Source: Rhynchopus sp. YZ270_cl-10 (lineage: Eukaryota; Euglenozoa; Diplonemea; Diplonemida; Diplonemidae). Taken from it: a DNA stretch of 64,000 nt. Each line of letters starts with the position of its first letter. Position 1 is the stretch's first letter. The stretch is taken from positions 62,001 through 126,000 of the forward strand of contig OZ037833.1 of NCBI GenBank assembly GCA_964035575.1, in the 5' to 3' direction. Both the position numbers and the translations under genes were made by a program. The notes below the pieces were generated by a model. The model was not told the origin of the DNA and did no database searches. It saw nothing but the letters and a program-made list of their open reading frames with translations. Shown piece after piece: positions 46,101 to 61,100 of this stretch.

Positions 46101-49100
46101 TCCCTGGATCGTGATGGAGAAGGCCTGCTGTGGCAGCGGTACTGCGGGGGTAGTGGTGAGATGGGTCATGACACCGACAAAGAGGGAAAGCTTCCCGCAT
46201 GCCACCCAGCGGCCGGTTCCGTACTTGCAACAGAGGTCGACGCTTGGTGAGGTGGAGGTGACGGTGACAGTACCGGCCAGGTACTGCGGGGTGACCTCAT
46301 CCCACGAAGCGTACGTTGCAGTAGGGATGTCGCAGTGTCCAGGGTCGGACCACCCAAAGGCATCGCCGTCGCCGAAGCCCACAGCTCCGTAGAAGCGAAC
46401 CTGAATAGGTTTCCCGATCGCAGCCTTGATCGGGATGTTCAGAGAGGGCAGCTGCGCGACAAAGAGCAGCCCACCTACTTGGTAGTGCGCACCGCCGCTG
46501 GGGCGGTAGCAGAGCCGGTAGTACCCTGCTTCGGGGAAGCGTGCAAGCTGTGCTACAGCGGTGCTGCCGTTCACGTTGTCCAGCGGCGTTTCGTGCACGG
46601 CAGCGCAGGAGCTGTTCGCGAAGGCCCACCCCACAGCGTCGGAGGGCTTCGGCTCATAGGTGCCTGCGTTCTGCGGAGTGTCGAACACCACCGCCACGTC
46701 TTCTGTTGTTGTCGCAGTGCCAGGCAGCGTTGTGTAGCGGTACGGAACAGAGGCAACGTGGAGACGTCCTCCCACCTCTACCGCGTCACGCCCGACCATA
46801 CGGTAGCACACCTGCACCGCAACGAAGTGGCGTACCGTGACAAACGCCGTCACCTCCACTTTATGGGACGCAGTGTGCCTCACCAAGGAGACAGCATCAT
46901 ACAGCACGGTGCTCGCGTTGCAGGACGTTCCGTAGCGCACATAAGAGACTGCGTCGCCATAGCGCAGACCATGCCCCGTGAAGGTGAGCTTTATAGGGAT
47001 ATGCGCTGCAGGCAGTGCAGGGTCGTGTACATATGTTGCCGCTCCGTAGTCCACCACAGCAAGCCCCCCTGCAGCACGCCATTCACCCTTATTATAAAGG
47101 TCCAGGCAGATGTCCACACGTGGTAAGGTGTTGTTCTTATCAAAGGAAACGAGGACCTGCCCATCAACGCGGTCCTCCCCCACAGAGACCACCCTCGCAG
47201 CAACGCGCTGCGCGCCTTGGCAACCGCCGGGTGGTGCCCAGGCGAGGCTATGAAGGAAATGGGTACGCCCTGCGGTGCTTGCGTACGGCACGGTGTGGTA
47301 TGGGTGTTGGGTGCGGAGCAACGCACCGCCAAAGATGGTGATGCGCGTTGGGGTATCAAGGTGGACGTCTTCAGGAATGGTACGCGATGAGAGCGTCTCC
47401 CGCGAAAGGGGGGTGTACGGAGAGTACGGTCCTGAGAAGACAGTCAGATCCGGGGTCTCCGCGTCGTAGCAGTTCTTTAGGCTGCGCCACCCGTTGTCGG
47501 CACGCCCGGGGACAGACCTGTCTGTGTACACACGGTAGCAGAGATGGTAGTCGCCGGGTTCACTGAAGGTCAGATTCGCCTCTGCCATGCTGCCATCCGC
47601 ATGCGCTGCACTGATGCTCACATTCGCGACATTGTGGTCAGCAAAGCGTCGACACGGTTCCCCCACCAACCCTGTCCTCGCATGCTCCGTATCCTCAGTA
47701 GTGAACAACCCTTGAGAAACGAACGGTCGATGCCTCACTGCAGCAATCCGATCTAAATCCGTCAGGCCTGACCCCTTAAGACGCAGCAACACCTCCCTCC
47801 CTGCCTCAGGGTATCCATCCTGCAACACAAACCCCGCCACACCAGGCCCCACCGTCAACACTCTTGGATGCTCCAACCCCAAAAAGCTCTGTCCAGTCTG
47901 CCCACTCTGATAGCACAAATCGTACTCCCCTTGACTATGCAAAAACATACATGCCCTTGCTCTCTTCTCCGAAGCTGGCCACGCAAACCCAAACGTAGAG
48001 TACCCATCTTCCTCCCAAGGGTAGAACGGAGATATGCCTCTGCCACGTGGCATGCCGATGTTGCATGTGTACCCAAAGCCTCCATCACGCCAGTGTTCAG
48101 AGATGTGAGGGCCAGCGGAGATGGAGGAGATGGTGAGGGGGTCGGATGAGTGGCGTGGGTAGTAGAGGGTTGGGGTGTCTTGGCGGGGGAGGCGTGTGGT
48201 GAAGAGTTCGGAGCAGTGGGTGGAGGCTGCTTCGGCGATGCTGATGGAGAGGCTGCGGTCGCGGTCGTAGCGGGCGAAGTTCGACATCACCTCACCATGC
48301 CCTCCAGACACCCCCCAGAGGTGTGCAAACCACCCCCCCGCCTCGTGGACAGACAGCTCCGCATCGCCGTCGACGTCTGCAAGGGAAAATCCTTCCACAA
48401 AAACGTCCACCGCCGCAGCCGCAGCGCTCCGGTTCCCTCCACTGCCTTCCCAGAAGGCTGACGTATTGTCAACACGAGACAACACCTCTCCCAGACTCAG
48501 CACGCCATCCCCATTTACATCAAAAAGACGTACATAGCGTTGACCTTCAGAAGGCCGCACATCCAGCTCCCTTAGCAATGTGGTGATCTCCACAGCACCC
48601 AGGACGCCGTCCCTCGGCGAGGTGTCAGCTTCATAGAGAAGGGTAAAGGAGGTGAACACTACTCCAGCAAAGCTGAGTGTCCCGCTGCCCTCCCAATCCG
48701 CCTGCAGGACCGCCGTCGCCTCGACCGCAGAGAAGTTCGCGAGAAGCTCTGAATACGTTAGGTTCCCCTGCACACCATCCCCTTCTGTGTTCAACGACAG
48801 AAACGCTTCCTTCAGGGTGTCCCTTAGTAACCCACTACCACCCAACCCGCGGGAGGCAGCTTCCGTGGCAAACAAGGTCACACCACAGGAGGCCGCCTCG
48901 ATGGAGGAGCGATGTGCCTGCAGCGCTTCTGTCAGCGAGATGCGGCCGTCGGCCTCAGAGTAGTGGTAGTGCCTGCGGAATGCATAGGTGCGGTCGCGGT
49001 AGCCGTCAAGGGTGAGGTCGAAGGTGGTGATGAACTTCGCTACGTCCTCCGAAGCGGTTGTGCTCCCCAAAAGGCGTTGTGCTTCTGCAAACCCAATGAA

Positions 49101-52100
49101 ACCGTCGCGGTCATAGTCGCCTTGGTAGAACCACCGCCGCACCTTCTCCACCTCAACAAAGTTGTCCACATCCTGCGGAATGATCTCCCACAGCTCCACA
49201 GCACCGGTACGGTCTTTGTCAAGAATATGCACCACATCTGACCCATACGGCAAATGCCGGAGCGTTCCATTATCAAGACCTGCCTCGGTTGTGTTCAGGA
49301 GCAGCGGGTAAAACGATTGGTCAGGGAGCTCCAAGGCCTGCGCAGCTGCGTCTCTGAAGGCTCGGTTGATCTCGTTTGCAGAGAGCCGTGCGTCGCGGTT
49401 GGTGTCGTACACAGAGAAGACGTCTGGGCTGGCAAGGAGGACCTCCCAGAGCTCAAGGTAGCCGGAGGCATCGAAGTCCGCTGCGTTGAAGGCTGCTGTC
49501 GTGGCGGTGGTGGTGGTGGTGCCGCTAGGAAGCGCCTCGGCCTCGGTCAGGCCACGGTAGCTCTGCTGCCGCAACGTCTGCACCGTTGTGTCCACGCTCC
49601 CCGCAGTTACCGCTGCGAAGTAGTCTGCAAACACACCAGCCGCTACAGCACGTTCCCGATAGAACCGTAGGGGCTCATGCAGCAGAGAGGCACCACGCCC
49701 AGAGGAGAGGCCGTTGCCGTCCACATCGAAGCACATATAGCCAGGTCGGTACTGATCAGCGTCGCATGAGGTGAAGTTCTGCGCGCCGTCTGTTTCCATG
49801 AGAACCGGTTGGTGTTCCATGCGTTGCCACCTCCCGAGGAGTGCGTGGTGGTAGCACATCTGCATGTGGCCTTTGAAGGTCACGTTGAGGGTGGCAGAAG
49901 AGGTGAAGCGGAAGCCCCAGTTGTCAGGTAGGTTGAAGTCGAGAAGGTCGACGGCGGTGGGGAGGGAAAGGTTTGCAGGCGGTGCGAGGGACATATTGTA
50001 AGCATCGTAGGGGTCTGTCATGTTGTACCCCGCCGCACGCCGCAGGGCGGAGGCAGCCCTGCGTGCGTCGTCCGTCACTACGTACGCGTCTTCGTCCTGC
50101 GCAGCACGGTAGTTCTGGTACCGTCCCACCGCAAGCGCATTGTGCAGTGCCGTCGCATCGCTGCACGTCGTCCCCTCAGGTACCAGCAGCATGTGGTCGA
50201 ACGTCGACACCCACGACCCCTGAATAGTGAACACCTGAGGATACCCATCTTCCAAGGTCTGCAGCTCTGTACGTATGTGTCGTGGTTCGAGCACATCAAG
50301 CGTAGGGTGCACGATGGACACAGTGCCGACGTCCCACCAGTAGTTCGCATTGGGGTAGACTTCTGCGTTGAGGCAGAGGCGCACAGTGCGTGACACATTC
50401 GTCTGTACAGGGGTGATGGGGAGGTGCAGGTAGCTTCCTGCAGTGTCGCCGCTGGACCAGCCTGGGCCAGGAGAGCCGTCGCCCTGTGAGTGGCGCAGAA
50501 TGTTTCCTGTGTTGCGCACCTTGAGATAAGTGGCGTTCACAGGTGTCCATTCTTCAAAGTTGCGTGACTTCCCGTGCGGATTCACCCCACCGCAGTCCTC
50601 GTCAAACTTGAACTGCATCCCCTCCTGCAGCGCGTCGTGCCGTATAGGCAGCTCATAAGCATGGTCCAGAGCTATGGTGATGTTTGTTGTCCACAGCGCA
50701 ATGTCCCCGTACAGCGCGTTGTACGTCATCTGCACCTCCTTCAGGTGCAGCACGCTCACATACAGATTCGTGTGCAGTCCAAAGTCGTACACAGAGTCGC
50801 CACTATCCACGGGGTGCGGCAGCACTGCTGGGTGCTCCGCTCGGGTGGCTGGGTACTGCGAGAGGCAGAGGGACCTGCGGTGGAAGGCAGCACCCAGGTG
50901 CATGGCAGCCAGTGTGAAGGTCGCGTTCGTGTAGTATCCGTCCACGAGACCTGACGCTTGACGCAGGGGGATAGGCGCTGCTATGCCGGTGAGCGGCGCA
51001 AACCCGTCCATCGATGTGTTCTGTGGACACGTGGTGGTGTTGTACAGAGTGACACGGAAGTGCTCGAAGAGGCCCCACCCAAGCAGCTCGACTGTTGCGT
51101 CTGAGAAGTTTGCGCGGCGAGTGTAGAAGAAGATCGCATCGCAGTTCGGGTCGAGGCACTTCGCACGCCGTTGTGGTGCACCCCACTTCTCTGGGGAGGT
51201 GGCGTGGAGCTGTCTGTCCCCAAGCGGCTCTGCTTCTGTGATGGCGGAGCTGTACTTGAGGTTGCCGTTGTTGTTCGCAGTGAAGAGCATGACCTCGATG
51301 CTGACTGTGATGCCGGTTGCGAAGAAGATGTGGTTCGTGTGCGCCGAGAGCGAAATGCACAACTGCAGGACGCGCCGGTGCTGCAGACTCTGGTCATGTG
51401 TCAGACTGAACGTCGCGTCCTTGCTGTTCGAAGACGAAGCAGAAAGACCTACACTCCTGAAGCGCCGCCAGCGGCCGTCACGCCACCCCACCCCACCACC
51501 AGTCCCATCCCGTCCCTTCCCTTCGTCGATGTCCTCCCAGTAGCGTCCCGTGTCAGGCACAGAGCCACCAGAGAGGTTCATTGGTGTCTGCAGCCCATCG
51601 ATGCCGCCGTCGTCGCAGGTATACGCAATCTTGACCTGTTGCTCGCCACCAAAGAGCCCCACGCCGGTGACGGTGTGGTTCGTGGCAGACCCGTACGGCA
51701 CGGAGAGGTGTGTACCCGCCACGCCTGACATACCCAGCACGCTAGCGATGTGCGTCACAGTGAGGTAGTTGCGTGTGTAGAAGATAGGGAAGTCCGAGCA
51801 GCGGTCTGAGCTCCCAATAGTGCTGTGCTCGCAGAGCGCGCCAAAGTCGTCTGTGCCACGTCTGCACAGTGCAAGGCGGCGTGTGTCGTTCAGCGCAACA
51901 CCCAAGACAAGACCTGCCTCGTTCCAATACACCTCGCCGGTATGAGTGTCGACATAGCACCCATGCGGGAGGCTTGTGTTCGTCGCATTTTCGCGCAGCT
52001 CGCCGCCCTGCAGGCCAAGCTGCGAGGCGGCGAAGATGCACTCACTGCGGGAGGGAAGCGCAACGTCGCTGCCTGAACAGCCTCTTGGCGCTTGGGAGTA

Positions 52101-55100
52101 TGCCGAGTCGAGGAAGGCACGTGCCGCGTGGCCGTCCCCAGCACTGATGCAGAGCTTGAGGTACTCGAGGGGGGTGGCCACGTGGACGCCGGAGAGGTTC
52201 AGCTCTGCGTACGTCCCGTTGTTGAGGACAGTGGTCATGTGAATGGGCGTGTGGTAGTCTGCTGTGTCCAGCGCATACCCACACTCACGCTGCAGAGAGA
52301 CACGGAACCACGGCTGCAGCCCCCACCCATGCAGACGCAGGGTCGGCGTCTCGTCGCGGTACACACGCACGTCGTCGCCTATGCCACGCCACACACCGTA
52401 CACCTCAATCGCGTTGACCCTGATGGTGACATCAACAGTGATACCGGTGTCAAGCCAGTGCTCGGCGTTGCCGAGCTCACCTTCGGGCCAGAGCGACACA
52501 CAGAGTTTGAGGCCCAGCGCGTGTTGGTAGGTTTGCTGCGATGTGAGCTCGATGTAGAAGCGGTGTGAGTCGTTTGTGATGTTCATGGGATGGTGGAACT
52601 CATACGGGAGGCCGTGCTGGTAGGTCTCGTGCATGCCGTTCTGCGCAGTGGTGTTCTCGCAGTCGTACGAGAGCTTCAACTGCATCTCAGGGTTTAGGCC
52701 CACACCAGAGAGCTCGTAACGCTTTGTGTCGCCGTACGGCACCTCGAGGTGGCTTGTCTTCACAGTCCCGTCACCTCTGCACGTCCCACCGCATATGTGT
52801 TGTATGTCCACCACAGTCATGAAGACGCCGGAGTCAATACCAAAGTCAAATCCTGAAGAAGATTCCGAGAGGCAGAGCTTCATGTTCTCAAAGGCATGTG
52901 CCACGTGGACAGCTGTGAGCGTCAGGTTCGCACGCCAATAGTTGTTGTGCATGAGGGATTCGAGCCCCGTCAGGAACATCGGTGTGCCCCAGTCGAAGCC
53001 ACGGCTGTTGTCAGGTATGACGTACGCAGATGCGTTGTGGCTGCAGGAGGGGAGGATCGCAGCACGCACCCACTCACGGAAGCCGTGCCCCTCGATGTGC
53101 AGCACTGTCTGCTCGCCTCGGTAGACACGCACCACACCACCCGCACCGACGGCGTACTCGTAGGACGACACCTTCTCGAACTTGATCTGGATGTCCACAC
53201 GCAGCCCTGTATCAAAGAAGACCACAGACGGGGCCGGGTAGATCGTGAGGCACACCTTGAGCGGATCACCGTTGGAGATCGGCTTTGTGTGGCGCAGGGT
53301 CTGCAGTGCGGAGAACGTGGTCGACGCATGGAGGCGGTCTGTTGTGCCTGTGTAGATGGGAGCACCACTCCAGTCGGAGGAGTCTGTCCAGTGTGTGAGG
53401 TTGCCTGGGGTGTGGAAGTCGGTGGTGCCTTCGTGGCAGCTTTCGGTGTACGTCACAAATTTGATGCGCGTGCCTGTCATGAGACCGGTGCCGGCAAGGC
53501 GGTGGGAGCTCTGCACTGCGTAGGGGATGATGAGCGTGGTTGTGTTGTCGATCGTCGCAAGACTCACGACAGTCGCGTATATACCAGAATCGATGCTGAA
53601 GTCAAAGAAGAAGTCTGCCCCCCGTGCTGCCTCGCCTGTCGCATAGAAGTGTTGCATCTTCGGCAGTGCGTACCCGACGTTGTCGTTGGTACCTAGCACG
53701 CCTGCTGCAGGGTACTCAGAGAGGCACAGCCTGCGTCTGCAGAACGGTGTTGCCACGTGGTTTGCAGTGACGTTCAGCTCCGCCCTGCTCGCGAAGGCAG
53801 ACTGCACCGCAGTCAGCGCAGAAACGTACTCTGAGTTCTCCCTCGTCAGCAGCGAGCTCCCGTTCGCGATGAGCCCCATCCAGTACAACGTGGTGTCGCG
53901 GTGGTACTTATCGTTATGAGAATCGAGCGGCTTCTGGTGCGGGAACGGCTCTGTGCATGCTGTGTGCATGGCAGCACGCATCCAGGGGAAGAACCCATTG
54001 CCCTCAAGCGAAAGCACTGTTGGGTAGCGGTGGTACATGAAGACCTCGCCACCTGCCCCGTTCTGCACGCCGTAGGTCGCAGCAGTACGCACGGTGACGT
54101 GAAACGATGCGCGCACTCCTGTGTCAAAGTAGTACCGCGACGTGCTGCCGTACGGACAGAAGCACACCAACAAATCGTCATCGTGCCTCTGCGACTGCAT
54201 CCCACTCAACGTCACACTCCCATTCCACCCACGGAAGTGCGCACTGCTCGACACATCCACACCACCAGGCATCACCTGGACACGTGGGTCCGACAGAAAT
54301 CCGTATCTTTCGACCTGAAGCGCGCCGGAAATGTTCAGTGGTGTGTGCACATTGTCGAAAAAGATGTCATCTGTTCCGTTGCAGGAGTACTTCTCAAAGC
54401 GAAGAGCCATGCCCTCACCCAGCAGCACACCAGAGAGAAGCAGTGTCTCCACAGATCCGTAAGCAAGCTCGATCGCTCGCCGTCCTTCGATGAAGGCGAG
54501 CTCGACGACACCAAGCTCGAATTTGTTGTAGTGAATAGAAAAGTCGTCGCCCGAGGCATACTGCGAGACACACATCTTGAGCCCCGTGTGCGAGACGTTT
54601 ACATGAACGAGGCGGAGCTCGACCTCTGCTGCAGTAGTGTTGTAGAACGCATCAGACGCCTGCTGCCATGTCGCGCCTAGGCCGCCTTGGGTGTGCGAAA
54701 GAAAGATCGGCTCATTGAACTCATCTTCAAATCGTGCACTCAGCTCGCATTCCAACAGAAACGCGACACGGAACTGCCGCACCAACGGAGCAACACGCTG
54801 CAGCTCGCCCCTCCCGTCGTGCCCTAAATACCCACCGCGCAGTCCTCCTTCCTTGGTCACAACCCTGTCCCCGTAGCTCCCCTCGGGGTCGTCCTTGCTG
54901 AGCTCTGCGTACAGGCCGCGTCCGTGCAGGGTGAGCACAGAGGGGCTGCCTTTGTAGAGCAGCACCTTCTGCTCCTCAAGGAAGGATGTGTCGAGCACGT
55001 CGACGCTGCGGATGTCGATGACGAACTCAAGCGTCAGCCCTGTGTCGAGGAAGTGCTCGCCGCCGTGGTGCAGTGAGATGCAGATGTGCAGGCCGGTTTC

Positions 55101-58100
55101 GTGCCGGTCCGACACTACGCGGTCAAAACTGAACTGTGCCAGCGCATTGTAGTGGTTCTGTGCAGAGGCAAGCGGCACCTCAGCAGCATGTGTGCCGTGG
55201 TATGGAGTAGACTGTGTCAGGTTCAGCGCCAGGTCGTAGCCAGTCTGGTTGTAGCCCTTCTCGCACTGCCGTGCAAAGCGGAGCTGCATATCCTCGAGCA
55301 GAAGCGTGCCCTTGACAGCATGCGTTGTCGTGCTTCCATACGGAATGCTGATAGGTATGTACGGGTTGGTGTACCAGAGTGGCCCGCCGACTCGTCCTGC
55401 GTTGGTTTGGGTGGAGATCTGCGCTAAGTGGACAACACCGATTTCGATCCAGCGGGTGGGAGCGTAGTCAGCTATGCGGAAGTCGTTGCCGGAGGGGTAC
55501 TCACTGAAGCAGAGGCGGAGCCCCCAGACGGCGTCTGCAACGTGCGTTGCGTTGAGGTGGATGTCTGCCTGCAGGCCGACCCCTATGTGGTCGTACTGCG
55601 ACACATAGTCCAGACCTTTCAGCCCCGTCTCCGCCACGCCCTCTGTACGCCCCTCTACAGATAGCAGCGCCATCGGCTCGCCTGCAGCACTCAAATTAGC
55701 TTCTGCCGAACACTCCTCCAGCATCGCCACACGGTGGTGTGCCCATAGACCGTCGCCCTTTATCCGTATGGAGGTAGGGATGCGGTGGTACACAAGAACC
55801 TTTTCAAGCTCGGTGTTCATGTGGTCGTAGGCTGTTGTGGAATCAACGCGGATGGTGATCGAAACGTTCAGCCCAGAAGGAACAAAGTAGGCGCTCGGGT
55901 ACGGCCGGACGTCGATGCAGAGGAGCAGCTGGCGGGAGTGTTGGAAGGTCTGGTCGCGGGTGAATGTGAACTGCCCGCCGCTCATGAGGCGGTACACGAC
56001 GGTGCCGGCCTGAGGGGAGGTGGAGTTGCAGGCCTGTCCGGTGACGATGCAGACGCAGCGTCCTGAGGCAGCGTTGTGGTAGAAGGTGTCTGTGCAGCCT
56101 GTTGCGTTGACGACGAAGCCTGCGCACTGCTGTGGGTCTGCTGTGTCGCGGAGGAGCTGCTTGCGTGGGCCGAAGGGCCCGTCGCAGATCTGGCCGTCGT
56201 AGAGCACTGCTGTGGTGTGCTCCCAGCGCCCGCCAGCATCGGGGTAGCCGACACCAGAGATGTTCATCGCAGTGTTGCGTGCGGAGGTGTCGTTGTTGCA
56301 GCCCTGCTGCTCCGTCGCAAGCTTGACCTGCATGTGTTCCCGCACGAAGGTGCCGTTGAGCATGTGGGTAGTGACCGCACCATAGTGTATCAGTAGTGCC
56401 TCCACGTTGTCCACCGCAGTCAGCTCCACCACGGACAGAATAAAGTCGTTGTAGCTGTCGTGGATCGAGAAGTCGTCGCCCTTCGCGTACTGCGAGATGC
56501 ACATCCGCACACCCTCCGTCGCCACAGAGGTGTGCAGGTACGTCACCTGCAGCTCTGCGTACTCCGCACCGCGCAGCCCTGTCAGGTAGATCGGGTGGTC
56601 TGCCGAGAGCGGGTCCGCACACTGCCAGGAGAAGGCGACACGCTGGTGTGCGTACAGACCTGCACCGCGCAGGGCCACCGTCGCCTCTGTGCCTTTGTAC
56701 AGCAGCAGCCCTCCTGCAGGCGCCGTGGAGAAGAACCCCGCCTCTGCCACCTCAGGACGCGGCACAGAGAAGCCGTGCGTGCGCACAGTGTCAATCTGGA
56801 TCGCAATGTCGATTGTCACCCCTGTATCAAAGTAGTGTTCATTCGGCTCGCCGTAGAGGTTGAGGCAGACACGTGTCGCAAGGCGGTGCATGTTGGTCTG
56901 TGTCTCGGTCAGGTTCAGCCACGCACTGCCACTCTCAGCAGTGTCGTCGGAAGAGTAGTACGTATACGCCCCACGCATGTTGCGCACCGTCCGCACCGTG
57001 CCTCCGACACTGGTGATGTTAACGGACTGTTCGTGCCCTGCAGTAGTGTCGTTGCAGTACCCCGCAAGCTTGACGGTCATCCCGTCAGAGAGACCGTACC
57101 CAGAGAGGAAGTGGCTGCTCACCGCGCCGTACGGCACGGTGATGTGCCGTTTGGTGTCGATGGTCAGCAACTCCACGACGCGAAGGCTGATCAACGGGTC
57201 GATCGGGAACGACGTGTCTGTGGAGTACTCGCTGATGCAGAGCTTCATTGCTGTGTACGCATAGGAGGTGTGCACCTCTGTCAGCTCGAGCATGCCCTTC
57301 GTGTAGCCGTTGTCCGTGAGGGAGAAGTCTGCTGCATCGGGCCTGCCGTTCAGGTGCGTGAAGGGGATTGGTGTGTGCACGGCAGAGACGTTGACAGAGG
57401 GGAGGCATTCTGTCTGCAAGGAGACGCGGTGGTGGTACTGCAGCCCGTTGCCAGCAATGCGCAGCTCAGGTGGCGGCGACACCGCTTTGTACAGTGGGAT
57501 GATCGTGTCCGCTTGGAATGCGTTTGCTGCGTACGGTTCTGTCACCGTCAACAGATTGATCACAAAGTCCACCACCAGCCCCGTGTCGAAGAAGTGCACC
57601 ACATGCTCGTCACCCTCAGGGTACAGCGAAAGACACACCTTAACACCAATCTCATGTCGTGACGACTGCGTCGCAGTGAACACCACCGTCCCATTCTCAG
57701 TCACGTTCAGCGGTGTCGCCACACCAAGCACCCGGGAGGTGCAGTTCTGTGCACCGCCCTCAGCAAACTTGACTTGCATCTTCGCGCGGAGGCCCACACC
57801 ACTTAAGGTATGCGTCGTGAGCGAGCCGTACGGGACCTCACCACTGGTGTTGTACGGAAGCGCACGGCTGACGAGGTTGGAGATGGAGTCCAGCGAGACG
57901 ACGCCAAAGCGTAGGCCTGTGTCAATGGTGAAGTCTGTGCCAGAGGCGTACTGCGAGAGGCAGACACGCAACTCCGACACCCCCACCTGGACATGTGTCC
58001 AGCCAAGCTGCAGTTCTGCGTAGCTATCCTGCACCAGGTTCACGAGAGGCATCGGAGTCGACTGCGGCACAGTGCTGCGAGCATCGTACAGTGCGTGCCC

Positions 58101-61100
58101 ACACTCTGACAGCAGCGCAACACGGTGGTGTGCGTACAGCCCATGCCCAGCAAGGCTTAACGTGGTCGGCACACCACGGTACGCAAGCACACGCTGTCCC
58201 AGGACCTGCCTGTCCGTGAAGCGGCTCTTCACGACACCATGCTCTGTGACGCCTTTGGCACCACCGTAGGGGAACACAGGACGTCCGCGGTTGTAGCCAC
58301 CCCAGGAGTAGACACCGTACGTCGCAGCATGCGAGACGTCGATGACGACATCGAGGGTGAGGCCCGTGTCGAAGAAGATGTGGCTCGCACCACGCCACAC
58401 CGCAAGACACACCTTCAGGTCCAGCGCATGTCGGTTCGTCTGTATCTCAGTCATGTTGACGTACGCAGAGTCCCCTTGTACAGAGGTCCCTGCCAAAGGG
58501 ACTGGTGTGTTGTGCGAAGTGTTCCCCCAATGGTCGCCGGGGAACGCAGTGCTGCAGGAGTTGCGTGCAAGCTTGAGCTGCATTCCGTCAGAGAGGCCCT
58601 CGCCGACGAGACCGATGGTGGGGGTGCTGCCGTAGGTCAACGAGAGGCTGTCGTTGTGGTCTGCATAGGTGAGGCCACGCAGCTCCACGATGCCGAAGAA
58701 GATGCCGGTGTCGATGGAGAAGTCTGTTCCGCTGCTTGTGTCGGAGAGGCATAGACGTAAACCTCTGTGCGCCACGTTGACGTGACCCAACGCCAGATGC
58801 ACCTCTGCACGGCGATACGCAGCCGCATCATGCCAATGCGTCAGATTCGACAACACCACAGGACTGCACCACGTGCACACAAGACTCACATTGCTGCTGC
58901 ACGCCTCTTGCAGCGAGGCACGCACACTCGACACAAACCCACGCCCCTCTAAGTACAGCACCGTGGGATGCCCCTTGTACGTCACAACACGCTGCGGCAC
59001 GTCAGCCCTGCCCTCTGGATACGCGCCCATAGGGTACCCTGACGTGGTGCGGGCAATGACGTCGCCATCAGTGCTGGTGAAGTATTCTCCGTGTGAGAGG
59101 ACGTGCTCGTCGGGGTGTCCCCAGGTGCGTGTCCATACGCCCCAGGCGGTGACGTACTCCACGGTGATGACGAAGTCGAGTGTGACTGTCGTCTCGTGGA
59201 AGAAGAGTGCCGGAGCAGGCCACACACTGAGGCACGTTTTGAGGCGAAGTTCGTGCCGTTGTGTCTGCGTCGGCGACAGTCCAATGGCAGGAGTGTAGGA
59301 GTCGAAGTCCTGCAGGTGGCGTCCCCTCGCAAGCTCAGTGTTCGCATATCGATACGTCTTGCCCTGCCCACGTGGGTCGTACTCAATCGCAACAGGTGTC
59401 TCGAAGCCTAAGGCCTCAGGAAACCAACGGTCGTAGCATGACTCAGACGCAGCGACGAACTTGATTTGCATTCCCTCACGCAGCCCGGTGCCGTTGATCG
59501 GGAGCAGCACAGTAGACGCAAAGACCACTTCGTTCGTTGTGTTGTACGGATGAGGGAACCCAAATGTGTCGCTGATTGCGGCCAGGTGCACAACGGAGAC
59601 GTAGAGCAAGGGGTCGATGCTGAAGTCGGTATGCGCGTTGTTGTCGTTGTAGGCGTACTCCGACACACACAGCCGCTTGGCCCAGAAGGGGAGGGCCGTG
59701 TGCGAGAGGCCCAGCTGCAGCTCGGCGTAATCGTGTGCGGTGGTGCTGTCGTTCAGCGTAAAGTACACAGGCCCGCCGTACGGGAACGTCTCGCCGTACA
59801 GCAGCGTCGAGGCAAATGGTGCAGACGCACCACGTTCCGTGGCGTCGCTTGCACGGCTCTGGTTGGACCAGCAAAAGTCCAGAATCGCGACACGCTGCCA
59901 CGGAAACAACCCACGGCCAAGAACCTTCAGTGTCGGCTGTGTGTTGAAGTGCACCAGCACTGTGTCCTGCGCCTCGTAGCCACTGCCGCCAACGTAGGTG
60001 CCGTAGCTCCCAGTATGCGTCGGTGTGACGGCAACGTCGATGTTGAGCCCAGTGTCCACGAAGACGACTGATGGCGGCGCGTTCACTGCGACGCACACCC
60101 GCAGGCCAAGGCGGTGCTGGTACGTCTGGTTCGTCGTGAGCTGCACGAAAGCCTGGAAGGCGACAGGGTGACCACGCGAGGCTTCCTTCGTCTGCACCAG
60201 AAGCGGCTGTTGCAGGCCGTCCACACGCGATGTGCAGTACGACGTGTAGCGGTCCCACTCACGCACTGTCTCGCTAATGGGCTCAAACTTGACCTGCATG
60301 TTGTGGTACAGATACGAGCCCTCCAGGTTGTGGTACGTCTGTGCACCGTACGCAACTTCCCCAGAGGTGTTGTACGGGTGGCTGTGGTTGGCCAGGCCAG
60401 TGACCTGCGTGAGCTCTGAGATGCTGAAGAAGATGCGCGACTCGATCGCAAAGTTCGCCCCCGAGGAGTACTGCGAGATGCAGAGCTGCCGCCGTTCGAA
60501 CGGAAACGTGACGTGCGCGGCGTCAATCTGTATCGTTGCAAGGGTGGTGGTGTCGTTGCGCACCTCGTTGTTCTCCCACTCGAACCACGAACCAGCACGC
60601 GTCACCACCGCCATGGCACTGTTCTGCAGCGTCGTGTCGGCAAGCGTCGAGCAGTTCTCTGCGATATGCACACGCTGTGTGTCGTACAAACCCGACCCAC
60701 GCAGGTAGAGCATCTGTGTCTTCCCTTTGTAGAAGCGTGTCATCTCCTCCTGCGCGGTCCACACGTCGTACGACTTGACCTCGTAGATCTTGATCGTGAA
60801 GCTCACCTCTACGTCTGTTGGGAAGAAGTGCTCATTCGGGTAGGCCCACGGTGACAGACACAGGTGCAGCCTGACCACATGCCGGTACGTCTGCGTCTGC
60901 GTCAACGTGAACACACCACGCGTCGTCGCTGCGTCTGCAAACGAGGTGCTCAGGTTGAGCGGCGTGTTGTACCCTGTTGTGCCTAGCGTGCAGGATTCCG
61001 AGAATTTGACCTGCATGCCGTCGCGTAGCCCTATGCCGTAGGTGGTGTGGTTTGAGACTGCACCGAAGGGGACCTCCAGGTGCGTGCGCGAACCCCACTG

